NCBI RefSeq assembly: GCF_000378985.1
Contig: NZ_KB905370.1
Location: 248,001-312,000, forward strand
DNA length: 64,000 nt
Reading direction: 5' to 3'
Origin: Ensifer sp. BR816
GTDB taxonomy: Bacteria > Pseudomonadota > Alphaproteobacteria > Rhizobiales > Rhizobiaceae
Position numbers and translations under genes: made by a program. Position 1 is the stretch's first letter. Every line of letters starts with the position of its first letter. Shown one piece after another: positions 15,929 through 24,322 of the stretch. Below the pieces are notes generated by a model. That model made no database searches. It was not told the origin of the DNA and saw only the letters and a program-made list of their open reading frames with translations.

Positions 15929-16936
15929 CTACGTAAGCTTGTGCCATTCACCTCCAATATTTACCAAATAACCAAACCTTACGCCGTCCTTGCGCTGGCC
16001 TCCCGGTATCTCTCCAACCATTGTCGGGATTTTGCCGAACGGCTTCATGTGCATAGCCGCCAGATACGCCATGAGGGTTTCTATGCCGTCGAGCAATTGT
16101 CCCACGATCACCGACATAAATTGTTCGAGCGCGATCTTATCGATGGGCGTAGCATCGTGAATAACTTGGATAGTTGGCTCTTCCAGACGACGATCCGCAG
16201 TTAGCTGGTAGTCACGCAATTCTATTCGTTGAGTCGTCTTCGGATGCTCGATGCAATGACGCGTGTTGCGGATCAACTTGCCAAATTCTGCTAATGCCGT
16301 GGAAAATTTTATGAATTGAGCGTTTGCCGCGTGTCGCGCCTTTATCACATTCGCGAAGCCGTCGAGCCACTTACCGGCGCTTCGCATTTCGGCCTCAGAG
16401 TAGAACAAGGCACACATATTGAAAATCGTTTGGCATGCGTGATCCGCCTTCTGAATGAAGCTCTTCATTCGAGCCTCAATCCCGGGAACTGCAGGTAACC
16501 TAAAGGCTCTATCTTCGGGAGGCGTCACCTTTGCCTCGGCTGCACGTTTATTGGCTGCGTATTCTTCCGCAATCTCCTGCGCAGCGAGCACATCTCTTAG
16601 TAATTCAAGAGCGGCTATCAGCACCGCATTCCAGTCAATCGGCTCTAGAAGGCGATCCTTTCTGAATAGTTCTCGTGCGGTTAAAAGAATCCGGCGGACG
16701 ATTTCTGAGCCGGAACCGGCGTCCACCACAATTTGCTGCATATTAGGTATATCCGCGCGCGTTCGTTTCGGATCGATCTCGTCTGCCATGGCGATGACGT
16801 AAATGGCTTTCTCCTTAATGATGTAGAGCCTATTGGAGATCGTCATCATTCCCGTGATAGCGCCGTCTGAGCCATCGCCTACCTTGATGCGCCCCGCAGA
16901 CTCTCTAAGCCTGTCAATCTCTTTCTTTTTGGTCAT
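15929..16936 (-). CDS. unknown protein with possible HEPN motif
   Basis: This 335-residue protein (MTKKKEIDRLRESAGRIKVG...) has no recognised domain. The N-terminal part is beta-like (YIIKEKAIYVIAMADEIDPK) and the middle is all-helical. In the helical part RHCIEH (in LIRNTRHCIEHPK) fits the RHxxxH form of the HEPN ribonuclease motif (Rx4-6H), near a helix that could complete a four-helix bundle. Base composition looks more AT-rich than in neighbouring genes, which suggests recent acquisition. Its ATG overlaps the stop of a 27-residue hydrophobic peptide gene upstream (ATGA), so the two are coupled. Other genes of a toxin-antitoxin or defence set are not apparent. HEPN assignment is inference from one motif. 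Confidence 0.6.
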   Translation of the reverse strand: MTKKKEIDRLRESAGRIKVGDGSDGAITGMMTISNRLYIIKEKAIYVIAMADEIDPKRTRADIPNMQQIVVDAGSGSEIVRRILLTARELFRKDRLLEPIDWNAVLIAALELLRDVLAAQEIAEEYAANKRAAEAKVTPPEDRAFRLPAVPGIEARMKSFIQKADHACQTIFNMCALFYSEAEMRSAGKWLDGFANVIKARHAANAQFIKFSTALAEFGKLIRNTRHCIEHPKTTQRIELRDYQLTADRRLEEPTIQVIHDATPIDKIALEQFMSVIVGQLLDGIETLMAYLAAMHMKPFGKIPTMVGEIPGGQRKDGVRFGYLVNIGGEWHKLT

Positions 16937-17016
16937 TGTCGGCGGGCTTCCTGCTTATCAAAACAAATTACTGTAGAGACGTAGTAAGCTACGCAACCAA
17001 GCAAGAACCGGCCCAT
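16933..17016 (-). CDS. 27-residue hydrophobic peptide coupled to the 335-residue gene
   Basis: An ATG at 17016, preceded by GTGAGGCTG, opens a 27-codon frame beginning MGRFLLGCVAYYVSTVIC and ending KQEARRQ. It is a single membrane-spanning helix with a charged end. Its TGA overlaps the ATG of the following gene, a classic coupling arrangement. It could be a real small membrane partner, a leader peptide that controls translation, or chance; the good ribosome site and the overlap favour expression. Confidence 0.4.
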   Translation of the reverse strand: MGRFLLGCVAYYVSTVICFDKQEARRQ

Positions 17017-17202
17017 CAGCCTCACATGCGACGCCGGCGGTGTGACTTGTCGGCGCAACCCCGTTCGGTAGTTAGACGCACAAACCGTAGTTGTAGCTAT
17101 TGCGATATTCAAGTCAAAGGGCACGGAAGCCAAGGCTCGCGCCTCAGCAGCTATTGCAGCCGATGGCGCAGGGTACTCTTGGCCATCTCGAACCAACACC
17201 CC

Positions 17203-17835
17203 TCACCGCGGCCTCCTTACCGCCCTCACCTTCCCACTCCGTCCTCCCCCGCAGAAGAACCGCCCGCTGCCGTCGGATTCCAGCCCTGACACGCCCGTTC
17301 CGGGCGGCATTTCGAGCGTCTCCAGCACCTTGCCCGTTTCGGGATCGATGCGCCGCACGTCGCTCTCGTCGTCCTCCCAGGTGCCGTGCCAGAGCTCGCC
17401 GTCGATCCAGGTGACGCCGGTGACGACGCGGTTGGACTCGATGGTGCGCAGGATCTTGCCGGTTTCGGGGTCGATCTGGTGGATCTTGCGGCCGCGGTGT
17501 TGCCCGACCCAGAGTGTTCCTTCGGCCCAGGTGAGCCCCGAGTCGCCGCCTTCGCCCGGCGCCGGGATCGTGTGGAGAACCCGGCCGGTCTTCGGGTCGA
17601 TCTTCTGGATGCGATCCTCGGCGATCTGAAACAGGTGTTGGCCGTCGAAGGCCGTTCCGGCATGCGCCGCGACATCAATCGAGCGCAGCACCGTCCCGCT
17701 CTCCGGATCGAGAGCGTTGACCTTGTCGCCCGACGCAAACCAGACGTCCCGGCCATCGAAAGTGACGCCATGCACATTGTCGATGCCCGCAAAGGGTCCG
17801 TATTCGCGGAGAATTTCGGCCTGGGATCGTTTCAT
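17203..17835 (-). CDS. beta-propeller repeat protein, glutamine-cyclotransferase/SMP-30-like
   Basis: The 210-residue product has at least four repeats of the form G-W/L-x-G-(E/K)-x-LW ... IDPETGKILRTIE, for example FQIAEDRIQKIDPKTGRVLH, WVGQHRGRKIHQIDPETGKI and DDESDVRRIDPETGKVLETL. These are blades of a beta-propeller like those of glutamine cyclotransferase or Vgb lyase proteins. No signal peptide is present, so it is probably cytoplasmic. The reaction cannot be assigned. It lies 31 bases after the regulator gene 17867-19084 on the same strand and could be its partner. Confidence 0.75.
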   Translation of the reverse strand: MKRSQAEILREYGPFAGIDNVHGVTFDGRDVWFASGDKVNALDPESGTVLRSIDVAAHAGTAFDGQHLFQIAEDRIQKIDPKTGRVLHTIPAPGEGGDSGLTWAEGTLWVGQHRGRKIHQIDPETGKILRTIESNRVVTGVTWIDGELWHGTWEDDESDVRRIDPETGKVLETLEMPPGTGVSGLESDGSGRFFCGGGRSGKVRAVRRPR

Positions 17836-17866
17836 CTTCTCATCCTCGTTGTTGGTGATGCCGATG

Positions 17867-19084
17867 CTAAACGCCCGGCAGCGGACCGGGGAGTAACAAG
17901 ATTGTCGGGAATGCCGGCACCGGCGGGCTCATCCAGCGGCGCGCCCGGCCGCGGCCGTAGGACTGCGCCTTGCCTGCGGCGCCAAGCGTTTCCAGCGCCC
18001 GCTGCACCGTGCGAGCGCTGGCGCCGAGCGCAATCGCCAGCGCCGAGCTCGACCATGCCTCGCCGTCGGAAAGAAGCGCAAGGACCGCCGCATGCTGCCC
18101 TTCGACGGGCGGCGCCAGCACGGCGACCTCGTCTGCCGGCGGCGCCAGCGCAAAGCCGCGCTTCGTCGCCCTCACCTCCGCCAGGCTCCCAAGCTCCGCT
18201 CGAAGCCGGCCGATCTCGACGCGCAACCGGGCGCGATGCGATTCATCGGCATGCTTCGCCCGGAAGGCGCGGGCGACGAGCGCGCTCCTCGGCACGTCTC
18301 CCGGCCAGGCTTCGGCGAGCGCGCGGGCGAGTGCGAACAGGACCGGTCGCGACGCCAGCGACACGACAGTGCCTGCACCGCGGACGGCATGGCGGCAGGC
18401 GTCGACGACGAGCGCTTGCGAGGCCAGCAGCGCTTCGACCTCATCGAGCAGCAGCGGGCGCGCCTCGCCGCGCGCGATCAGGCGCGCCGCGGGCGTGTCC
18501 AGAACAAGGGAGGCGTTTTCGACCTCCGCCGTCAGCGCTGGAATATTGGCTTGATGCGCCGCAGACTCGGCCCTGGCAAGCGCCGCCCGCGCCGCGGTCG
18601 TTCGCAGGCGGCGAATGGCAATCCCCGCAACCGCCAGCTCGTAGGCGGCCCTCGCGGCGGGCGGAAGCGGCGCGGGGTCGATGTCGGCGAGCGAGCGCTC
18701 GGCCTCGTCGAGCCGGCCGACCAGCAGCAGGCGTCGCACTTCGAGATTGCGCGCATGCGCGGCGTTTACCCAGTCGCCGTGCTTTTCGAGCGTCGCCCGC
18801 GCGGCCTCGAGCGCCTTGGCGGGAAAGGAGAGTTCGCGCGAGACGAGGGCGATCTCGGCCTCGGCGACTACGCATCGTGCCCGGGCCATCGCCTCTTTCG
18901 GACCGAAGGCGCGCGCCGCACCCTTGAGCAGGGTCTTTGCCCGGCCGAGATCGCCGAGCTGCGCCATGGCGATGCCTCTGAGTGCCAGCGCCGGCGCGTC
19001 GTCGCGCAGCGCCACCCGCTTCAGGGCGCCGAGCGGATCGCCGGTCGCCAGCGCCAGCGCCGCAGCGGTGATCATCGAATCCAT
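17867..19084 (-). CDS. TPR-type protein with C-terminal winged-helix (regulator)
   Basis: This 405-residue Ala-rich protein starts MDSMITAAALALATGDPLGA and is built of helical TPR-like pairs through about residue 220 (ALRGIAMAQLGDLGRAKTLL and related). The later part has an OmpR/SARP-like basic stretch (LRVEIGRLRAELGSLAEVRA) and, near the end, a helix-turn-helix (SSALAIALGASARTVQRALE) followed by a wing. This suggests a transcription factor with a TPR sensor domain. It is divergent from the DUF899 gene at 19176, with 91 bases between them, so it may regulate that gene. Confidence 0.7.
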   Translation of the reverse strand: MDSMITAAALALATGDPLGALKRVALRDDAPALALRGIAMAQLGDLGRAKTLLKGAARAFGPKEAMARARCVVAEAEIALVSRELSFPAKALEAARATLEKHGDWVNAAHARNLEVRRLLLVGRLDEAERSLADIDPAPLPPAARAAYELAVAGIAIRRLRTTAARAALARAESAAHQANIPALTAEVENASLVLDTPAARLIARGEARPLLLDEVEALLASQALVVDACRHAVRGAGTVVSLASRPVLFALARALAEAWPGDVPRSALVARAFRAKHADESHRARLRVEIGRLRAELGSLAEVRATKRGFALAPPADEVAVLAPPVEGQHAAVLALLSDGEAWSSSALAIALGASARTVQRALETLGAAGKAQSYGRGRARRWMSPPVPAFPTILLLPGPLPGV

Positions 19085-19175
19085 CGAAATCCCGTCACAC
19101 TTGTAACTCCCACCGCTTCGACCTGCGGCGGTAGTCTATCCGCTGACTCACCAAGCCGAAAGAAGGAGACAGGCG

Positions 19176-19973
19176 ATGACGGAACACGCAACCGGGACAC
19201 GCGGCGAATGGCTGGCAGCGCGGCTCGAACTGCTTCAGGCGGAGAAGGAACTGACGCGACGGAGCGATGAGCTGGCGCGGCAGCGCCAGGCGCTGCCGTG
19301 GGTCAGGATCGACAAGGACTACCGGTTCGAGACCGAAGCGGGCAATGCCTCGCTCAAGGACCTTTTCCAAGGGCGCTCACAGCTTCTCGTCTACCACTTC
19401 ATGTTCGGCCCCGATTACACGGCCGGGTGCCCGTCCTGCTCGGCGATCGCGGATGGCTTCAACGGCTTCGTCGTCCACCTGCAAAACCACGATGTCGCCT
19501 TCTCGGCCATCTCGCGTGCGCCGCTCGCCAAGCTTGCGGCCTACAAGCAACGGATGGGCTGGAGCTTTCCCTGGGCGTCTTCGAACGACGGCGACTTCAA
19601 CCGCGATTTCAGCGTCTGGTTCACGGCAGAAGAACAGCGCGAGGGCCGGATAGAATACAACTATCGCCGCGAGCCGCCCGCGCCCGAACCGCTCGCCGGC
19701 AAGACCGTACAGGAGTGGCAGCTGCGCGGCAGCGAGGGGCCGGTGGCGCAGATCGCGGCCACGACCGGCACCGACGTTGCCACCTATACGCGCGACCGGC
19801 CCGGCCTCAGCGCCTTCGTGCTCGACAAAGACGTCGTCTACCACACCTATTCCAGCTATGCGCGCGGCCTCGACGGCCTCTGGGGCATGTATCAATGGCT
19901 CGACCGGGCGCCGCTGGGGCGCAACGAGACCGGCGTCTGGTGGCGCCGAAACGACGAATATGGCCGGGGCTGA
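19176..19973 (+). CDS. DUF899 thioredoxin-fold protein
   Basis: The 265-residue protein carries the DUF899 pattern: LLQAEKELTRRSDELARQRQ near the start, LLVYHFMFGPDYTAGCPSCS with a CxxC, then WSFPWASSNDGDFNRDFSVW and YHTYSSYARGLDGLWGMYQW. It has a thioredoxin-like fold; the GCPSC pair suggests redox activity, but no substrate is known. AAGAAGGAGACAGGCG before the ATG is a good ribosome site. It is followed 7 bases later by a small membrane-protein gene, probably in one operon. Confidence 0.88.
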   Translation: MTEHATGTRGEWLAARLELLQAEKELTRRSDELARQRQALPWVRIDKDYRFETEAGNASLKDLFQGRSQLLVYHFMFGPDYTAGCPSCSAIADGFNGFVVHLQNHDVAFSAISRAPLAKLAAYKQRMGWSFPWASSNDGDFNRDFSVWFTAEEQREGRIEYNYRREPPAPEPLAGKTVQEWQLRGSEGPVAQIAATTGTDVATYTRDRPGLSAFVLDKDVVYHTYSSYARGLDGLWGMYQWLDRAPLGRNETGVWWRRNDEYGRG

Positions 19974-19980
19974 GGCTGCG

Positions 19981-20280
19981 ATGCTGCGCCGCTCAGACAG
20001 CTCGAAAAGGAGGCCGCCCGCTTGTCGCGGATCCGGCGGCGGCGAGGCGGTCGCCCTCGGCGCAGCCGACTGGCTGTCCTTCGCGGCGGCGCCGACCTTC
20101 GCCGTCATGGCGGTGCTTGCCGGCGTGCTCGGCGGCCCGCCGGACATGCTCTGCGCATCGGCCGGCGATGCGTCGGCCATAACCGGCATGGCGCCGATGT
20201 ACGCGCTGATGAGCGCCTTCCATGCGGCGCCCTGGCTGAGGCTTGTCGCCGGCCGGCGAAGTTCCCCGCACCGGACTTGA
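19981..20280 (+). CDS. small membrane protein next to DUF899
   Basis: The product of 99 residues (from ATG 19981 with GAGG just upstream) has two hydrophobic segments: GAADWLSFAAAPTFAVMAVL and AITGMAPMYALMSAFHAAPW. The pattern with PDML, GM.PMY.LMSAFH..PWL is familiar from rhizobial hypothetical proteins that accompany DUF899 genes. A start at 19960, overlapping the DUF899 stop, is also possible. It could be a membrane partner of the thioredoxin-like protein; nothing more can be said. Confidence 0.65.
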   Translation: MLRRSDSSKRRPPACRGSGGGEAVALGAADWLSFAAAPTFAVMAVLAGVLGGPPDMLCASAGDASAITGMAPMYALMSAFHAAPWLRLVAGRRSSPHRT

Positions 20281-20382
20281 TGCGCCGACCTTCTCGAAAA
20301 GAGCTGCCGGCGACTCATGAAGACAACTGGTGAAGGGCCGCCAGGAATACCGGCGACCCTCCGCAGCGATCCACGGGTTCGT

Positions 20383-20466
20383 CTACAGCGCCGCACGTCT
20401 TTTCAGACATGCAAAGGACGCTGTAACACTTTGAACCTACGCATCGTGCTTTCCGCCGATGCGCTA
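20383..20466 (+). repeat. Sinorhizobium palindromic intergenic repeat, copy 1
   Basis: CTACAGCGCCGCACGTCT, TTTC, AGACATGCAAAGGACGCTGT, then ...CACTTTGAACCTACGCATCG. The outer arms CTACAGCG/CGCTGTAA and inner arms GTCT/AGAC form a nested hairpin. Related copies with the same arms are at 23645, 23763, 36842 and 40544. Here it reaches the stop of the RTX gene and may serve as its 3' end. Confidence 0.75.
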
Positions 20467-23424
20467 GGCCACCAGAAGGAAGTCGGTGGCGGCGAGCGAC
20501 GTGACCTTGTTCAACGTCGCCACCAGCACCGCATCGGCCTCGTTGCCGGTGCCGTCGGCGTCGTACCAGAGGCGGCCATTGTCGGTCTCGAAGAAGAACT
20601 GGGCCGCCGTCCCCGTCGCCTTCTGGTCCGTACCGGAATAGAGCACCAGGTTGGAGAAGTGGAACACGCTCTTGTCGATGACGAGCTTGTCCTCGCCGCG
20701 CTTGAAGTCGGTGATCTGGTCACCGGAGCCGATCGCATCACCCGAGGCATAGATGAACTGGTCCGCGCCGGTGCCGCCGGTCAGCAGGTCGCCGTGGGCA
20801 CCCCCTTCGAGCTTGTCGTTGCCGGCGCGACCGTCAAGCCTGTCGTCACCCATCCCGCCACTGAGGCTGTTGCCGGCGCTGTTGCCGAGGATCGTATCGT
20901 CGTTGTTGTGGCCAACCACGTTTTCAATGCTCACAAGCGTCAGCCCGGTCGCCACCCCGCCGTTCCTGGCATTGTTCTCCAGATCAACGATGACCGACCA
21001 GTCGGACACGATGTCAAACTCGAGCGTGTCGACACCCGCGCCGCCGTCGAAATAGTCGGTGCCGGTCTCATCGTTGTAGCGGTCGAACGTGTCGTTGCCC
21101 GCATCGCCATAGAGCTTGTCGTTACCCTTTCCGTCGACCAGATAGTCATTGCCGGCGCCGCCCCTGAGCGTATCGTTTCCGAGTCCGCCGTCGAGATAGT
21201 CGACTTGCCCGCTACCGATCACCGCGTCCCTGCCCGAGCCGCCCACATATTCGAGCGCCTCCATGCCGGTAAAGGACGTGTTGGCGTTCACCTTGACGAG
21301 GCCGTTTCCGAAGACGAAGGACACGTCGAAGGTCTCTGCGCCGAACTCGACGACAAGGCGGTCGAAGCCATCGCCGCCGGAAGCGTAGTCGCCGGCATTG
21401 ATGTTGAGAACGTCGTTGCCCTTTTCGCCGTAGAGCCAGTCGGCACTGGTGTCCTTGATGCCGCCGCAGCCCCAAAGCACGTCGTCGCCATCGCCACCAT
21501 AGAGCTTGTCTGCGCCGGTCCAGCCGGTCAGCTCGTCGTTGCCGCCAAGACCCTTGAGCGTGTCATTGCCGCCCATTCCGTTGAGGTCGTCGTCAAGGTT
21601 GCCAGCCGTCAGGCTGTCGTGCCCCGCGCCTGAGGTGAAGTTGACCGCCTCGACGTTTTTCAGAGTGATGTCACCGTTGATCACCGTCGCGTTGGCGGAA
21701 AGCACAAAGGACAGATTCTTCGTGCTGTCGTTCCGGCTGATCCAGGCCGTGTCAGTTCCCGATCCGCCGTCGACGGCGTACCGGCCTGCCGTCGAGCCAC
21801 TCGCGTAGTTGACGCTCAGGGAGTCGTCGCCCGCGCCACCCAGCATGGTGGTCAGTGCCGTTCCCGTGTCCGTCGCTGCGGAAATGGTGTCGTTGCCGTT
21901 GCCGCCGTCGAGCCTGTTGGTGCCGCCGCCGTAGTCGGCGATACGGTCGTCGCCGTCTCCGCCCGAAACCGTGTCGCTGCCGCTGGTGCTGTAGAAGCTG
22001 TCGCCGCCTTTGCCGCCGGTCAGCCTGTTGTTGCCGGCGCCGGCGTTGACGCTGAGATATGCCGCAGTCCCGGCGGAAATGACGTCGCTGCCGTCGCCTG
22101 TGTCGATGGTGAAGCTCTCGCCATCGGTGACGACGGTTCCATCGGAAAGCTTGGCGGTGGTGCCGGAAACGGTGAAGGTCATGGCACTGTTGATATCGGA
22201 ACGATCGATCCAGACCGAATCGGTGCCGCTGCCTGCCCTGATCGTATCCTTGCCGCCGCTGCCGACGATCAGGAGGTCGTTGCCGTCGCCGCCGTCGAGG
22301 ACGTCGCTGCCGAGGCCGCCGTCGAGATGATCGTTGCCGCCAAGGCCAACGAGCGTGTCGTTGCCCGATTTTCCGGAAAACGTATCGGCGCCGGTCCAAC
22401 CGGTGAACCGGTCGGCCGTGTCCGAGCCGTAAATGTCGTAGGCTTCAAAATTGACGAGGGTGGTGCCGTTGGAAAGCGTCTGCTTGATCGAGGAGGCCTT
22501 CGCGGTGAAGGTTCCGGAGAGACCGATCAGTTCGACCTCGTCGTAGCCGACGCCGCCGTCGAGCACGTCCTTGCCATCTCCTGCCCAACTTTCCATGTTG
22601 TGCCGGATCGTATCGTTGCCCGCCCCGCCGAGGACCGTGTCGTCATCGCCGTCGCCCGCGAGATAGTCGTTCTCCGAACCGCCGTCGATGATATCGTGGC
22701 CGGAACCGCCGGAAATGGTATCGGTGCCACTTTCGCCCTTGATGTTGTCGTCGCCGTAGCTGCCGTAGAGGTAGTCGCCGCCGGCGCCGCCGAGCAAGGT
22801 GTCGTTGCCGTCGTCGGCGGAGAGCCAGTCGGACCCGTAGCCGCCGGAGAGGTAGTCGTCACCGATGCCCCCCAGTATGGAATCACCCCCGTTGCCGCCA
22901 TGGATCCTGTCGTTGCCGGCGTCGCCTTCGAGCCAGTCCTCACCAATGCCGCCGTTCAGAACGTCATTGCCGGCGCCGCCTTCGAACCAATCATCCCAGC
23001 GGCCTCCCGTGAAGGTGTCGGCGAAGTTGCTGCCGACCAGCTCGAAGCTCTCGACATTGACAATGGTGGCGCCGAGAACCGATTTCGAGACGATCGGGTC
23101 GAAGGCAGCCAAAGAGACGCCCTTGCCGGAGGCGCTGAAGTCGATGCCGAGCTCATCGAAGCCGAGGCCGCCATCGATCCTGTCGCCGGTGAGATCCGCG
23201 GCGCTCTCATTGCGGATTTCGTCATCCCCCGTCCCAGCGCTGATCGTATCGGCACCGGGACCACCGGTAATTGTGTCCTCGCCGGATCCGGTGCTGATCG
23301 AGTTGTTGCCGGCGTCACCATTCACCGTTTGATTGCCGACGCCGGGGATGGTGTAGCCGGCAGCCAACGGGTCAAGCGCCAGCGCCGCCTGAAGCGGCGC
23401 CGCGGACTTCACATTCTTGCTCAT
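20464..23424 (-). CDS. RTX (hemolysin-type) calcium-binding protein
   Basis: From the ATG at 23424, preceded by GAGGAAACC, this is a 986-residue protein almost wholly made of glycine/aspartate-rich nonapeptides (GGxGxDxxx), such as GGAGNDVLNG and GGLGSDVLDGGDGN. These form calcium-binding parallel beta-rolls. Blocks of repeats are broken by segments of similar plan, for example NVESFELVGSNFADTFTG, NFEAYDIYGSDTADRFTG and SIENVVGHNNDDTILG. The C-terminal part (DQITDFKRGEDKLVIDKS...) followed by a short hydrophobic end resembles a type I secretion signal. No enzymatic domain and no adjacent secretion genes are seen. It is probably a secreted surface or biofilm protein. An upstream frame to 23640 is non-homologous. 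Confidence 0.92.
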   Translation of the reverse strand: MSKNVKSAAPLQAALALDPLAAGYTIPGVGNQTVNGDAGNNSISTGSGEDTITGGPGADTISAGTGDDEIRNESAADLTGDRIDGGLGFDELGIDFSASGKGVSLAAFDPIVSKSVLGATIVNVESFELVGSNFADTFTGGRWDDWFEGGAGNDVLNGGIGEDWLEGDAGNDRIHGGNGGDSILGGIGDDYLSGGYGSDWLSADDGNDTLLGGAGGDYLYGSYGDDNIKGESGTDTISGGSGHDIIDGGSENDYLAGDGDDDTVLGGAGNDTIRHNMESWAGDGKDVLDGGVGYDEVELIGLSGTFTAKASSIKQTLSNGTTLVNFEAYDIYGSDTADRFTGWTGADTFSGKSGNDTLVGLGGNDHLDGGLGSDVLDGGDGNDLLIVGSGGKDTIRAGSGTDSVWIDRSDINSAMTFTVSGTTAKLSDGTVVTDGESFTIDTGDGSDVISAGTAAYLSVNAGAGNNRLTGGKGGDSFYSTSGSDTVSGGDGDDRIADYGGGTNRLDGGNGNDTISAATDTGTALTTMLGGAGDDSLSVNYASGSTAGRYAVDGGSGTDTAWISRNDSTKNLSFVLSANATVINGDITLKNVEAVNFTSGAGHDSLTAGNLDDDLNGMGGNDTLKGLGGNDELTGWTGADKLYGGDGDDVLWGCGGIKDTSADWLYGEKGNDVLNINAGDYASGGDGFDRLVVEFGAETFDVSFVFGNGLVKVNANTSFTGMEALEYVGGSGRDAVIGSGQVDYLDGGLGNDTLRGGAGNDYLVDGKGNDKLYGDAGNDTFDRYNDETGTDYFDGGAGVDTLEFDIVSDWSVIVDLENNARNGGVATGLTLVSIENVVGHNNDDTILGNSAGNSLSGGMGDDRLDGRAGNDKLEGGAHGDLLTGGTGADQFIYASGDAIGSGDQITDFKRGEDKLVIDKSVFHFSNLVLYSGTDQKATGTAAQFFFETDNGRLWYDADGTGNEADAVLVATLNKVTSLAATDFLLVA

Positions 23425-23644
23425 GGTTTCCTCGAGAGTTAGGTTTGCTTCGCCGATCTGGCGTGTCAAAGTGCTAGCCTGAGGAGCAACGCGTCGTTGT
23501 TCCTTCGGTAACTGGAGCACAATTGCTGGTGGCGGTGAACGTGCCGCCTGCGCCGAGATGATCGCCGGCCAGCGCGCGCACATTGAGCCCTGGGTACTGC
23601 CAGCTTCCTTGGATCGCAGCCAATTCAATGAAAAACACACAGCA

Positions 23645-23700
23645 ATTCAAAGAATTACAGCGCCCGCTGTGGGGCTGATAAGATAGGTGGCGCTGTAGGG
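23645..23700 (-). repeat. palindromic intergenic repeat, copy 2
   Basis: On the minus strand it reads CTACAGCGCC...CGCTGTAATTCTTTGAATTG, with the same arms as copy 1 and a different loop. It lies upstream of the RTX gene and with copy 3 takes up much of the 450-base gap 23425-23874. Confidence 0.65.
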
Positions 23701-23762
23701 GATTGTGGCCGGGAGACGAGCAGGCCAGATCGAAGTCGCCGGCGAGAGTTAAGGCGCGACCT

Positions 23763-23826
23763 TGCACGCAGTACAAAGTGCTACAGCAACATTTGCGCGT
23801 CCAATTAGACACGCGGCGCTGTAGGG
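23763..23826 (-). repeat. palindromic intergenic repeat, copy 3
   Basis: On the minus strand it reads CTACAGCGCCGCGTGTCT, AATTGG, ACGCGC..., CTGTAGCACTTTGTACTGCG. The inner GCGTGTCT/GGACGCGC arms are better kept than in copy 2. It is 63 bases from copy 2, in tandem orientation. Confidence 0.7.
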
Positions 23827-23874
23827 ACGCCGCCCGCCGCGCAAGCGGGGCTAACGACAAGCATCTATCCGCCC

Positions 23875-24240
23875 TCACTCCCCCGAATTGAACTGCAGCG
23901 TAAACACATTGCCGGCAATCTCGTCGGCAAGCTCCTTTGAAAATTCCAGCGGCATGCAGTTCTGCAGGGCTTCCGTCGCGGCGGCGACGAAAGCCTTGCG
24001 CTGGTCTGCGTCTCCCGTGACGCGGATCGCCGTCGGCTGCGGCGGGCCCATCAGCGTGCCGTTGCCGCGGAAGCCGAATTTGAGCGTGACGAAGGAATCC
24101 GTAAAGCCGGCGGGAGGGGTCCAGCATTTGCCGAGCGCATCGCTGACCTCCTCGATGCTCCCCAATGGTTCGGCTCGCAGCGGATCCGCCGCGATTGCAA
24201 CGAACAAGCTGGCCGCGGCCAACCCGATGGCAAGTTTCAT
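23875..24240 (-). CDS. exported protein with TonB-C-like domain
   Basis: This 121-residue protein has a signal peptide (MKLAIGLAAASLFVAIAADP) and one small domain with WTPPAGFTDSFVTLKFGFRG and a late NCMPLEFSKELADEIAG. The pattern, conserved Cys before W-PP and a second Cys before MP, is like the small TonB C-terminal-type proteins of rhizobia. A disulfide between the two Cys is likely. It lies 82 bases after the FAH-family gene on the same strand. Role unknown, probably periplasmic. Confidence 0.65.
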   Translation of the reverse strand: MKLAIGLAAASLFVAIAADPLRAEPLGSIEEVSDALGKCWTPPAGFTDSFVTLKFGFRGNGTLMGPPQPTAIRVTGDADQRKAFVAAATEALQNCMPLEFSKELADEIAGNVFTLQFNSGE

Positions 24241-24322
24241 TTCGACCCCCCGGCCCCCTGAACGATCAACTCAGCCCTCCGAGATTGCGACGAACGGCGC
24301 AGGGATGCAATCCGTCCGCAGA

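Noticed and set aside
15541..15957. 138-codon minus-strand frame
   Set aside because: Overlaps the end of the atypical gene at 15929, low-complexity Arg/Gly/Lys start, no signal, no ribosome site.
20464..23424. Regular DNA periodicity that could suggest a CRISPR or satellite array
   Set aside because: The period follows the nine-residue RTX repeats in an intact frame; there are no constant direct repeats with unique spacers.
20317..23442. Long plus-strand frames opposite the RTX gene
   Set aside because: They are complements of the repeated RTX codons and only look repetitive for that reason.
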